Origin: Sulfitobacter sp. F26204
Lineage (GTDB): Bacteria > Pseudomonadota > Alphaproteobacteria > Rhodobacterales > Rhodobacteraceae
Length of the DNA stretch: 64,000 bases
Direction: 5' to 3'
Assembly (NCBI RefSeq): GCF_026410305.1
Contig: NZ_JAPMLQ010000001.1
Span: 62,001 to 126,000 of the forward strand
Of the stretch, positions 27,726 to 35,372 are shown in pieces. The position numbers and the translations under genes were made by a program. The notes below the pieces were generated by a model. It was given only the letters and a program-made list of their open reading frames with translations. It did not search any database and was not told the DNA's origin. Each line of letters opens with the position of its first letter. Positions within the stretch are counted from its first letter, which is position 1.

Positions 27726-28366
27726 TGCATCAATCCTTCGTCCTGCCCGCCACGCAAAGCAAATTCAATCAGGGTAACCAGCGTTTCACGGCGGGTTTCA
27801 AGCGACGGTGCCTCAAGCAGGGCTTGTTTGTCCTCCGCCTCCAACTCCAACATCATGGAGAGTGAATTGATCAGCAATTCATCGTCAGCCTCTTTCAACG
27901 TGTCCCAATCCGCGGACAATCCCCGCGTATCGAAATAGCGGCTCAAAAGGTCAAGAAAACTCTTGCGGTGAAATCCGAAATCTTCTTCGCCTTCACCAAG
28001 ATCACGGTCAAAACCGTCCCAATTCACCGTGCACCTCCGGTATGGAGTAAATCCTTCGACTTCCTGAACCACACGAAAACGGCACACCCCACCAAGCGTG
28101 ATCATATAGCGACCATCTTCGGTTTCGGAAAACTGGGTGATGCGCCCGGCGCAGCCAATGGTCTGAAGCCCCGGCCCCTCACGCCCCGGAACGGCATTGG
28201 GTTGCACCATCCCTATCAACCGGCCATCGGTTTTCAACGCATCCTCGACCATCTGAAGGTAACGCGGCTCAAAGATATGCAGCGGCAAACGGGAACGCGG
28301 CAATAGCAGCGCACCGCCCAGGGGGAAGATCGCGATTGTCTCTGGCAGGTCTGCTGGTTTCATCAT
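27722..28366 (-). CDS. LON peptidase N-terminal (substrate-binding) domain protein
   Basis: 214 residues, the stand-alone LON substrate-binding domain, without ATPase or protease parts. Features: [34 protein letters not shown] near the start (quoted in parts: [13 protein letters not shown]), [14 protein letters not shown] segment [13 protein letters not shown], and a helical C-terminal region. Such proteins (PUA-like) are widespread in alphaproteobacteria with unknown role. Lies 27 bases after the thioredoxin-like gene and is coupled to the Trm112 gene. Confidence 0.88.
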   Translation of the reverse strand: MMKPADLPETIAIFPLGGALLLPRSRLPLHIFEPRYLQMVEDALKTDGRLIGMVQPNAVPGREGPGLQTIGCAGRITQFSETEDGRYMITLGGVCRFRVVQEVEGFTPYRRCTVNWDGFDRDLGEGEEDFGFHRKSFLDLLSRYFDTRGLSADWDTLKEADDELLINSLSMMLELEAEDKQALLEAPSLETRRETLVTLIEFALRGGQDEGLMQ

Positions 28367-28393
28367 GACGAACCACCTAGCGCGGTGCTGCGA

Positions 28394-29305
28394 TCAGGCA
28401 AAGATCAGAGAGCTTAATTTACGCCGCCCGTTCAGAACAACAGGGTCATTCGGCTTCAACGCGTCGAATATCGTAAACAACTGGGTCTTGGCCGCACCCT
28501 CGTTCCACTCTTTATCACGTTTGAACAGATCCAGAAGATGATCCACCGCCCCTGTCGCATCGCCATTGGCATAAAGCGCCTGGGCCAAATCAAACCGCGC
28601 CTGCAGATCACCGGGGTTTGCTTCAACCGCGGCCGTCAATTCTGCCACCGGCCCTGCATCGGCGGCCTGACGCGCAAGGGCAAGTTGGGCATGCGCGGCT
28701 TCCAGTTCCGCCGCTTTGGAAATTTCTATCGGTGCGCCATTCAGGAATGCCTCGGCTTGTTCAAGTTCACCCATTGCGATCAATGCCCGCGCCTGCCCGC
28801 CATAAGCGCCGGGATGGTTCGGCTCCTCACCCAGAACTGCCGCAAAGGTCTGCAACGCATCTTCGATCTCACCCGCGGCCAGCATATCTTCTGCCGCTGC
28901 TACGGCCTCGTTCAATCCGTCGTCCGGCGTTTCGCCACCCGCTGCCTTAATCACTCGGGCTACAAATTCCTTGATTTCAGACTCGGGCACAGCACCTTGA
29001 AATCCATCAATTGGTTGACCCTTGTGAAAGGCATAGACGGTCGGGATCGACTGGATCTGCAACTGACCTGCAATCATCTGCGCTTCATCCACGTTCACCT
29101 TGACCATCTTGACCGCCCCCTTGGCGGCGATTACGGCCTTTTCCAATTGCGGGCCGAGTGTCTTGCACGGACCACACCAGGGTGCCCAGAAATCAACGAT
29201 GATTGGTGCATGCTGGGATGCCTCGACGACATCGGCCATAAAGCCTGCTTCGTCGCTGTCTTTGATGAGGTCGGCATCAATCGCCGGAGATATGTTCAAT
29301 TCCAT
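28394..29305 (-). CDS. Thioredoxin-domain co-chaperone (CnoX/YbbN-like)
   Basis: 303 residues: an N-terminal thioredoxin domain with WCGPCK (Cys44, Cys47) followed by a TPR-like helical region (about 130-300; repeats such as LGEEPNHPGAYGGQARALIA and NPGDLQARFDLAQALYANGD). E. coli CnoX lacks the redox-active pair, while many alphaproteobacterial homologues, like this one, keep CxxC. Role: holdase protecting client proteins under oxidative stress and handing them to DnaK/GroEL. Cytoplasmic. Follows exonuclease III by 54 bases. Confidence 0.9.
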   Translation of the reverse strand: MELNISPAIDADLIKDSDEAGFMADVVEASQHAPIIVDFWAPWCGPCKTLGPQLEKAVIAAKGAVKMVKVNVDEAQMIAGQLQIQSIPTVYAFHKGQPIDGFQGAVPESEIKEFVARVIKAAGGETPDDGLNEAVAAAEDMLAAGEIEDALQTFAAVLGEEPNHPGAYGGQARALIAMGELEQAEAFLNGAPIEISKAAELEAAHAQLALARQAADAGPVAELTAAVEANPGDLQARFDLAQALYANGDATGAVDHLLDLFKRDKEWNEGAAKTQLFTIFDALKPNDPVVLNGRRKLSSLIFA

Positions 29306-29359
29306 GGTGTTTTCCTCGCTTGTCGCGTTTCAGCCTATATGAGGGCTACGGACATGAAT

Positions 29360-30148
29360 TCAAAGGTCAAAGGTTGCGAAAACCGGGGCGTGGTCGCTGG
29401 GTTTGTCCCACCCGCGCGCGCCACGCCCGATGTGACTGGAGTGTGCAGCGTTCGAGATGTCGGGCGTGGCCCAGATATGATCAAGGCGGCGGCCCTTGTC
29501 CGCCGCGTCCCAGTCCGGTGAGCGGTAGGACCACCATGAATAGAGCTTACCGTCAGGAATGTCCTGACGCGTGATGTCGACCCAGCGACCGGCGTCCTGC
29601 GTTGCGCCAAAGGCTTCGACTTCGACGGGGGTATGGCTCACCACCTTGAGAAGTTTCTTGTGGTCCCAAACATCGTCTTCGCGCGGGGCGATGTTCAAAT
29701 CGCCGACAAGGATCGAATTTTCAGGTTTCTCCGCATGAAACCAGTCGCGCATTTCAGCCAGATAATCCATTTTCTGACCAAATTTTTCATTGATCGTGCG
29801 GTCCGGTTTGTCCCCGCCGGCGGGGACATAGAAGTTGTGGATCGTCGTCCCGTTTTCCAGCCGTGCCGCAACATGGCGGGCGTGCCCCAGTGCGGCGAAA
29901 TCCTTGTCACCGGCATCTTGCAGCGGCAGTTTTGACAGGATCGCGACGCCGTTATAGCCCTTTTGCCCACGGGCAACCATGTATCTGTACCCCGCTGCCG
30001 CGAACCCTTCGAGCGGTATCTTCTCTACCGGGCTCTTGCATTCCTGAAGACACAGAACATCCGGCCCGTGCTCTGCCAGCATGCGCAAGACCAGCGGCTC
30101 GCGCAGACGAACCGAGTTGATGTTCCAGGTAGCAAGGGTGAAAGGCAT
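29360..30148 (-). CDS. xth: Exodeoxyribonuclease III
   Basis: 262 residues, Mg-dependent AP endonuclease/3' exonuclease of base-excision repair. Motifs seen in order: ATWNINSVRLR (N-terminal Asn), VLCLQECKSP (metal Glu), LVGDLNIAPREDDVWD (Asp and Asn of the active site), then WWSYRSPDWDAADKGRRLDHIWAT and the terminal SDHAPV histidine. Full length for the family. It heads the run xth, thioredoxin, LON, Trm112 on the minus strand. Confidence 0.94.
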   Translation of the reverse strand: MPFTLATWNINSVRLREPLVLRMLAEHGPDVLCLQECKSPVEKIPLEGFAAAGYRYMVARGQKGYNGVAILSKLPLQDAGDKDFAALGHARHVAARLENGTTIHNFYVPAGGDKPDRTINEKFGQKMDYLAEMRDWFHAEKPENSILVGDLNIAPREDDVWDHKKLLKVVSHTPVEVEAFGATQDAGRWVDITRQDIPDGKLYSWWSYRSPDWDAADKGRRLDHIWATPDISNAAHSSHIGRGARGWDKPSDHAPVFATFDL

Positions 30149-30224
30149 GGAGGTCTCCGTTGTTGGTTTTCGGCCTGACAGTATCGCGCCATCGCGCCAG
30201 CCGCCATGCAGAAAGGCGATTTAC

Positions 30225-30255
30225 AAAAAAGGGCCGGACATACGCATGTCCGGCC
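30225..30255 (-). terminator. Rho-independent terminator after the OmpR-type regulator
   Basis: On the minus strand a perfect 10-bp stem (GGCCGGACAT with ATGTCCGGCC, four-base loop) is followed by CTTTTTT. It ends transcription 120 bases after the regulator stop. The rest of 30149-30374 holds nothing I can support. Confidence 0.88.
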
Positions 30256-30374
30256 AAGTCCAACAGGGAGGTATGTGTCAAAACCCGGACACAAACTTCG
30301 GGATCGGATAAAAGCAAACTATCATGAAAATATGATTTTGTTATGACCTACCGGTGACTGGATTTCGTCTTGGC

Positions 30375-31061
30375 TCATGCCATCAATCTATAGCCACCCG
30401 ATTCAGTCACCAGCAGCCGGGCATTGGATGGATCCGGCTCTATCTTTTGGCGCAGGCGATAGATGTGGGTTTCAAGCGTATGCGTCGTAACGCCCGCATT
30501 ATAACCCCAGACCTCATGTAATAGAACGTCGCGCGGCACCACACCCTCTGTCGAGCGGTAGAGGAACTTGAGAATATTTGTTTCCTTTTCCGTCAAACGC
30601 ACCTTTTTGTCGTCTTCAGTGATCAGCATCTTCATCGAAGGCTTGAACGTATATGGTCCCAATTGGAAAACCGCATCTTCGGATTGTTCGTGCTGCCGCA
30701 GCTGCGCCCGGATCCGGGCCAAAAGAACTGGAAACTTGAAAGGTTTCGAGACATAGTCATTTGCCCCTGCATCCAGACCCAGAATGGTATCGGCATCGCC
30801 GTCATGACCCGTCAGCATCATGATCGGGCTTTTCACACCCTGTTTGCGCATCAGCCGACATAATTCACGACCATCTGTATCGGGCAGGCCCACATCAAGG
30901 ATAACCAGATCATAAAGTGCCTCTTTGGCGCGAGTCATTGCCTCGGCCCCATTGGCCGCTTCGAAGACATCAAAATCTTCGGTCATGATCAACTGCTCGC
31001 TCAAGGCTTCGCGCAGATCGTCATCATCATCGACCAGCAGAATTTTCTTTACCTGTGCCAT
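30375..31061 (-). CDS. OmpR/PhoB-family response regulator, CenR-like
   Basis: 228 residues: receiver domain (1-120) with acidic pocket DDDDD at 11-15, phospho-acceptor Asp56 in VILDVGLPD, and KPF lysine in YVSKPFKFP; then a winged-helix DNA-binding domain (about 135-225) ending in HTLETHIYRLRQKIEPD and TESGGYRLMA. Overall it resembles CenR, the essential envelope regulator of alphaproteobacteria, but no kinase (CenK) gene is beside it. The gene stands alone with its own terminator, in line with CenR elsewhere. The CenR assignment is inference. Confidence 0.85.
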   Translation of the reverse strand: MAQVKKILLVDDDDDLREALSEQLIMTEDFDVFEAANGAEAMTRAKEALYDLVILDVGLPDTDGRELCRLMRKQGVKSPIMMLTGHDGDADTILGLDAGANDYVSKPFKFPVLLARIRAQLRQHEQSEDAVFQLGPYTFKPSMKMLITEDDKKVRLTEKETNILKFLYRSTEGVVPRDVLLHEVWGYNAGVTTHTLETHIYRLRQKIEPDPSNARLLVTESGGYRLMA

Positions 31062-31156
31062 GGAAGGCCTCCTTGTCTGTTGAATAGTAGATGCGCCTCC
31101 TCTGCCTCTGCTACAAGGTTTGGGCGCATTCCCTCACGCTCGCGTGTGCCAGCGGG

Positions 31157-31170
31157 TTGAAATGTTTCAA
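31157..31170. promoter_or_regulatory. Palindrome TTGAAA-N2-TTTCAA in the divergent regulator/ribA region
   Basis: TTGAAA (31157-31162) and TTTCAA (31165-31170) form a perfect 6-bp palindrome in the 166-bp region between the CenR-like gene and ribA. It is a candidate operator; by itself the match is short. Confidence 0.3.
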
Positions 31171-31227
31171 TTCCGGCGTTGGTGGCATAGATATCATTCA
31201 ACGTGACGATAGAGTTGTAACACTAAT

Positions 31228-32316
31228 ATGAGCTTTGCCCCCGACATAACAGAGCAACTGGCCCGTGCGCGGGCCGACCTGCGGATGGGCGTGCCCGTTG
31301 TTCTCACCGGCGTTAACGATGCAATTGTGATGGCCGCCGAGACCCTGAATGCGCAGCGTCTGGCCGATTTGCTGGCACTCGGCGGGGAACCGGTGCTGGC
31401 CATCACAGCACGACGTGCGGAAACCTTGAAAGCACGCGCCTATGATGGCGATCTGGCGCGGTTGGTCCTGCCGCGGGATGCCGCCCCCGCCTGGGTACAA
31501 AGCATCGCAGATCCCTCGGGGGATCTGCGTGCACCGATGAAGGGACCGTTTGTCTGCGCACGCGGTGGTGATGCGGCCCTGCATCGCACGGCATTGCAGT
31601 TGACCAAAACGGCGCGCTTGTTGCCCGCAGTCGTTGTGCTGGAGCTTGCAGACGGGACAGGTTTCGCGGATGCACATTTGCTGACCCGCCTTGATCTGGC
31701 AACCGCCACGGAAAGCATGACCAACCGAAGCCAGCTACATCCCGTTGTCCAGGCACGTCTGCCGATGGAGGTGTCAGAAGCGGGCAGGTTACACATCTTC
31801 CGCCCAGAAGACGGTGGTGAAGAACATTATGCTATTGAAATCGGCCGTCCTGAGCGCAGCAAACCGGTGCTGACGCGGTTGCATTCTGCCTGTTTCACCG
31901 GCGATCTAATGGGCAGTTTGAAATGCGATTGTGGGCCCCAGTTACGCAGTGCATTGGCCCAGATGGGGGCCGAGGGTCATGGTATCCTGCTGTATCTCAA
32001 TCAGGAGGGCCGCGGCATCGGTCTGGCCAACAAGATGCGGGCCTATTCGTTGCAGGATCAGGGGTTTGATACCGTCGAGGCCAATCACCGCCTGGGGTTT
32101 GAAGATGATGAACGTGATTTCCGCATCGGCTCGGATATTCTGAAATCGATGGGGTTTACCGCAGTGCGTCTTTTGACCAACAATCCGCGCAAGGAAGAGA
32201 TGATGCAGGCCAGCGGTATCGACGTTGCTGAACGTGTGCCACTGCGCGTCGGCGAAAACAGCCACAACAGCGCCTATCTTGCGACCAAAGCCGCGAAATC
32301 CGGACATCTCCTGTGA
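31228..32316 (+). CDS. ribA: GTP cyclohydrolase II with degenerate RibB-like N-terminal half
   Basis: 362 residues. The C-terminal half (about 175-362) is RibA, the first step of riboflavin synthesis: zinc cysteines Cys222, Cys233 and Cys235 (SACFTGDLMGSLKCDCG), LNQEGRGIGLANKMRAY and the TNNPRKEEMM segment. The N-terminal ~170 residues align roughly with DHBP synthase (LRMGVPVVL, AIVMAAETLNAQ, LTRLDLAT). They lack the acidic RENEGDL motif needed for that activity, so this is probably not a working RibBA. No FMN riboswitch is visible upstream. The stop overlaps the next gene's GTG start. Confidence 0.92.
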   Translation: MSFAPDITEQLARARADLRMGVPVVLTGVNDAIVMAAETLNAQRLADLLALGGEPVLAITARRAETLKARAYDGDLARLVLPRDAAPAWVQSIADPSGDLRAPMKGPFVCARGGDAALHRTALQLTKTARLLPAVVVLELADGTGFADAHLLTRLDLATATESMTNRSQLHPVVQARLPMEVSEAGRLHIFRPEDGGEEHYAIEIGRPERSKPVLTRLHSACFTGDLMGSLKCDCGPQLRSALAQMGAEGHGILLYLNQEGRGIGLANKMRAYSLQDQGFDTVEANHRLGFEDDERDFRIGSDILKSMGFTAVRLLTNNPRKEEMMQASGIDVAERVPLRVGENSHNSAYLATKAAKSGHLL

Positions 32317-32819
32317 CCAGCCGACCAAGGATCGAGGATCTGGTTCTCACCCCCACTGGCCTGCGTTTTTTCGGGCGCACCTACGCCTGCAGCATCGGTA
32401 AAGGCGGATTAACCGCCTGCAAACGCGAAGGCGATGGGGCCACGCCGCGCGGGATACACCGTATTACAGGCATGCTGTATCGGCCCGATCGCGTATCCCG
32501 CCCCACAAATTGGGCGCGTCCCATCCGGCCCGGAGACCTGTGGTCGGATGATTCGGACGATCTCGACTACAACTCCTTGGTACGTGCGCCCTACGCCCCC
32601 AGCCACGAAGTGCTACGCCGTGCTGATCCGCTCTATGATCTTGTTCTCTTGACCAACTGGAACTGGCCGGATGCGGTAGCAGGGCATGGATCAGCTATCT
32701 TTATCCACCAATGGCGCCGACCCGTTTATCCGACGGAAGGCTGCATCGCGCTAAGCCGTCCTGACCTTCACTCTATCGCACCCAGAATCACACCGCACAC
32801 AAGATTGATCGTTCCCTAA
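32313..32819 (+). CDS. L,D-transpeptidase family protein (YkuD domain)
   Basis: 168 residues. Start is GTG 32313, overlapping the ribA stop by four bases (GTGA), so translation is coupled. The YkuD catalytic region is seen near the end: HGSAIFIHQWRRPVYPTEGC (His and the nucleophilic Cys) followed by IALSRPDL. Such domains join or modify peptidoglycan peptides or attach proteins in the periplasm. No clear signal peptide is visible at the N-terminus, a point that sets it apart from classical exported L,D-transpeptidases; many proteobacterial members of this short group look the same. Confidence 0.82.
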   Translation: MTSRPRIEDLVLTPTGLRFFGRTYACSIGKGGLTACKREGDGATPRGIHRITGMLYRPDRVSRPTNWARPIRPGDLWSDDSDDLDYNSLVRAPYAPSHEVLRRADPLYDLVLLTNWNWPDAVAGHGSAIFIHQWRRPVYPTEGCIALSRPDLHSIAPRITPHTRLIVP

Positions 32820-32859
32820 AACAAGGCCTATCACGCCATCTGTTTCTGCATTCCCGGAT

Positions 32860-33513
32860 TCACCCCGTCACACGCGCGCCAAAGATCGCGGATCCGACGC
32901 GCACATGTGTCGCACCCAGTGCAATCGCCCGTTCAAAATCACCGCTCATCCCCATCGAGAGTCCAGTCAAACCATTGCGGGCAGCAATTTTGCCTAACAG
33001 TGCAAAATGCAAACTGGGCTCTTCATTCACAGGCGGGATACACATCAATCCCTTGATCGGCAGATCCATCGCCAGACATTCTGCAATGAATGAATCAGCA
33101 TCTGCTGGCATGATTCCCGCCTTTTGGTCTTCCTCACCGGTGTTCACTTGCACAAAAAGGTCGGGGCAATGGCCCACCTCCTGCGCAAGACGAGCAAGGG
33201 TTTTGGCCAGTTTCGGGCGATCAACAGAATGGATGGCATCAAACAGTTCTACGGCCTGTCGCGCCTTGTTGGTTTGAAGTGGTCCGATGAGATGCAGATC
33301 AATCTCGCCAAATTGTTCACGGAAGTCCGGCCATTTGCCCGCGGCCTCCTGAACCTTGTTCTCACCAAAGCACCGCTGGCCTTCGTTCAGGACTGTAGCG
33401 ACCCGATCGTTCGGTTGAACTTTACTTACCGCGATCAGCGTGACCGAACCTGCGGCCCGACCCGCATCACCTTCGGCTTTGGAAATACTATCTTTGATGT
33501 TTTGCAGGCTCAT
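32860..33513 (-). CDS. YggS-family PLP homeostasis protein
   Basis: 217 residues, PLP-binding alanine-racemase-like barrel without the second domain. PLP lysine is in LIAVSKVQPND near residue 30; other family segments are FGENKVQEAAGKWPDFRE, HLIGPLQTNKARQAVE and LSMGMSGDFERAIALGATHVRVG. YggS proteins buffer pyridoxal phosphate and affect amino-acid balance in the cytoplasm; no catalysis is known. Minus strand, after the porin, from which it is separated by a strong terminator. GAGGG precedes the ATG. Confidence 0.93.
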   Translation of the reverse strand: MSLQNIKDSISKAEGDAGRAAGSVTLIAVSKVQPNDRVATVLNEGQRCFGENKVQEAAGKWPDFREQFGEIDLHLIGPLQTNKARQAVELFDAIHSVDRPKLAKTLARLAQEVGHCPDLFVQVNTGEEDQKAGIMPADADSFIAECLAMDLPIKGLMCIPPVNEEPSLHFALLGKIAARNGLTGLSMGMSGDFERAIALGATHVRVGSAIFGARVTG

Positions 33514-33575
33514 GCGTGGGTCCCTCTTGTGTCAAACCGGAGGTAGCATCAGCCAAGGCCCAATGAAAGGGGCGC

Positions 33576-33607
33576 AAAAGAAAAGGGGCAGGCCAAAGGC
33601 CCACCCC
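33576..33607 (-). terminator. Rho-independent terminator after the porin
   Basis: On the minus strand GGGGTGGGCC pairs with GGCCTGCCCC (two G-T pairs, TTT loop), followed by TTTTCTTTT. A strong terminator, as expected for a highly expressed porin. Confidence 0.88.
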
Positions 33608-33630
33608 AAATCGTACTGGTTTCGATCAAC

Positions 33631-34500
33631 TTAGAAGTTGAAGCGAACACCCAGATCGGCGCGTGTATCGCCGTTCAAGCGCTTCGCGATACCACCACGA
33701 AGTGACGTGCCGCCACCCAGGTCGTGGTTGAAGTCGATACCGTAACCTGTGTCGGAACCGGCGTCTGCATCAGCAACGTAGACTTCTACGTTTGTTGCTG
33801 CGCCTACGTCAAAGCGACCGGCCAGAACGATGTGATCGCCTGCTGTGCCGTTGTCTGCGTATGCCAGTGTGATGTTGGCTGGGCCGATGGAACCACCAAC
33901 AGATGCTGCGAACTCAGTGTCTGCTGCGTTGTCGGAGTCCTGTGCACCCAGAGCAACTGTCCAACCGGAGAATGTGTACGCAACGTGTGCTGCGATACGG
34001 TCGGATGTGTCAGAAGCAGAAACGTGTACGGACAGGTCGCCTGCGGAGTACATTACTTCAACACCGTTGGAGCCAGAAGAACCCAGACCGCCGGAAGAGT
34101 ATGCGTCGCCGCGGAAGTTGTACGCGGTGTAGTCATAGCCCAGACCAGTCAGACCCAGGTCGATTGGGTACATGCCAGGCATGAATTCCAGAGCGCCGAA
34201 GATGTTACCAACGCCGACTTCCAGACCACCGGAACGTGCAAAGAAGCGCGCGCCGTTTGTCATGCCCTGCTGACCTTCGTTCTGCTGGATGCGAACGCGT
34301 GCACCGAATGTGACGCCTGCGTCAGATTCTGCTGTTGCGTCGATCTGCAAACGGAAACGGCTTGTGACGTCTGTGGAGTCGCCAGCTGCTGTGTCGTTGT
34401 AGATGATACCAAAGCGACCGTAGCCGCCGAAAGTAACGTCTGCTGCTGCAACGCCGGCGGTCGCAACCAGAGCTGTTGTAGCGAAGAGAACTTTTTTCAT
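33631..34500 (-). CDS. Rhodobacter-type outer-membrane porin
   Basis: 289 residues: signal peptide of about 20 residues (MKKVLFATTALVATAGVAAA, then DVTFGGYGRFG), followed by alternating beta-strand pattern and a final aromatic residue (VRFNF) as expected for outer-membrane barrels. It forms a general diffusion pore. The codon use is very uniform (many GTG/GCA-complementary choices), typical for strongly expressed genes, and it makes the opposite strand look like a long cysteine-rich frame that is not a gene. GAGGG sits before the ATG. Divergent from the DUF3576 gene. Confidence 0.93.
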   Translation of the reverse strand: MKKVLFATTALVATAGVAAADVTFGGYGRFGIIYNDTAAGDSTDVTSRFRLQIDATAESDAGVTFGARVRIQQNEGQQGMTNGARFFARSGGLEVGVGNIFGALEFMPGMYPIDLGLTGLGYDYTAYNFRGDAYSSGGLGSSGSNGVEVMYSAGDLSVHVSASDTSDRIAAHVAYTFSGWTVALGAQDSDNAADTEFAASVGGSIGPANITLAYADNGTAGDHIVLAGRFDVGAATNVEVYVADADAGSDTGYGIDFNHDLGGGTSLRGGIAKRLNGDTRADLGVRFNF

Positions 34501-34647
34501 GAGTATACCCTCGGTTTAATTTCACATGCCCAAGCCGGGGAATCCGGAAAGGGTATGGAGGGTGTTTGCCCCCTATCCCCCTCGGTTGGCAAGAAGGCTG
34601 AAACGCTCTCCCCCCATTGCCCTCTTCAATGATGCAGCTTTGCCACA

Positions 34648-34706
34648 GTTTTGACATCCACCCACCACATCCAATCGGTCAAAACCGTTGAAGGCAGCGT
34701 TTTGAC
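34648..34706. promoter_or_regulatory. Three GTTTTGAC half-sites in the porin/DUF3576 divergent region
   Basis: GTTTTGAC at 34648-34655, its inverse GTCAAAAC at 34678-34685, and GTTTTGAC again at 34699-34706. The last two form a perfect 8-bp palindrome with 13 bases between. TTGACG (34702-34707) could also be a -35 element with TACATA (34723-34728) as -10 at a short 15-base spacing for the rightward gene. Confidence 0.4.
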
Positions 34707-34789
34707 GTAGGAATCACCCTAATACATATGCCTTGCTCAGACGGCAGAGCTTGGGTAGACCAATGCGAAACAGGCAAAGGATCGCAGGC

Positions 34790-35290
34790 ATGCCCCGACA
34801 GACACTATGCAAAATGGCACTTATCACTGTCCTTGTGGCGACACTGGGCGGCTGTGGTGCGCTGCGCAGTTTGGGCGGCGGGGTCGAACAACAATCCGCC
34901 AGTGCGACCAATCCGAACATTCCGTCGAATATCGAAACAAATCCTGACAATACCATCTGGTCGATCTTCAATCGCAAGACTGCAGACAACACTGTTGCTG
35001 TGAACAAATACCTCTGGTCTGCCTCACTGGAAGTATTGTCGTTCTTACCGGTGCAGTCCGTCGATCCGTTTACCGGTGTGATCGTTACCGGCTATGGCAC
35101 ACCGCCCGGTGGCGGTCGGGCCTATCGCGCCACGGTGTTGATCGACGATCCAGCCCTTGATGCCCGTTCGCTGAACGTGGCATTACAGACGCGCGGCGGT
35201 CGCGCCGTCAGCACTGCAACCGCACGCGCTGTAGAGGATGCGATACTAAGCCGCGCCCGCGAGCTTCGGATCGCTGACAACAAATTCTAA
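34790..35290 (+). CDS. DUF3576 lipoprotein
   Basis: 166 residues from ATG 34790, chosen because AAGGA lies eight bases upstream; ATGs at 34733 and 34763 are in frame but poorer. Lipoprotein signal with lipobox LGGC ([14 protein letters not shown]). The conserved DUF3576 body follows: [43 protein letters not shown], and a final ARELRIA. Function unknown; widespread in alphaproteobacteria next to leuS, as here, and probably part of the envelope. A good terminator follows. Confidence 0.9.
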   Translation: MPRQTLCKMALITVLVATLGGCGALRSLGGGVEQQSASATNPNIPSNIETNPDNTIWSIFNRKTADNTVAVNKYLWSASLEVLSFLPVQSVDPFTGVIVTGYGTPPGGGRAYRATVLIDDPALDARSLNVALQTRGGRAVSTATARAVEDAILSRARELRIADNKF

Positions 35291-35314
35291 GCCCATACAC
35301 CAACCACGATTTTC

Positions 35315-35349
35315 ACGCCGGGCTCTGTCATTCAACAGCCCGGCGTTTT
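35315..35349 (+). terminator. Rho-independent terminator after the DUF3576 gene
   Basis: ACGCCGGGCT (35315-35324) pairs with AGCCCGGCGT (35337-35346), a perfect 10-bp stem, followed by TTT. It separates the DUF3576 gene from leuS. Confidence 0.82.
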
Positions 35350-35372
35350 CCATTCCAAAAGGTCTGACTCCC

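Noticed and set aside
33724..34632. Long cysteine-rich open frame on the plus strand opposite the porin
   Set aside because: It mirrors the strong codon bias of the porin on the other strand; it has no ribosome site, no signal and an implausible cysteine content.
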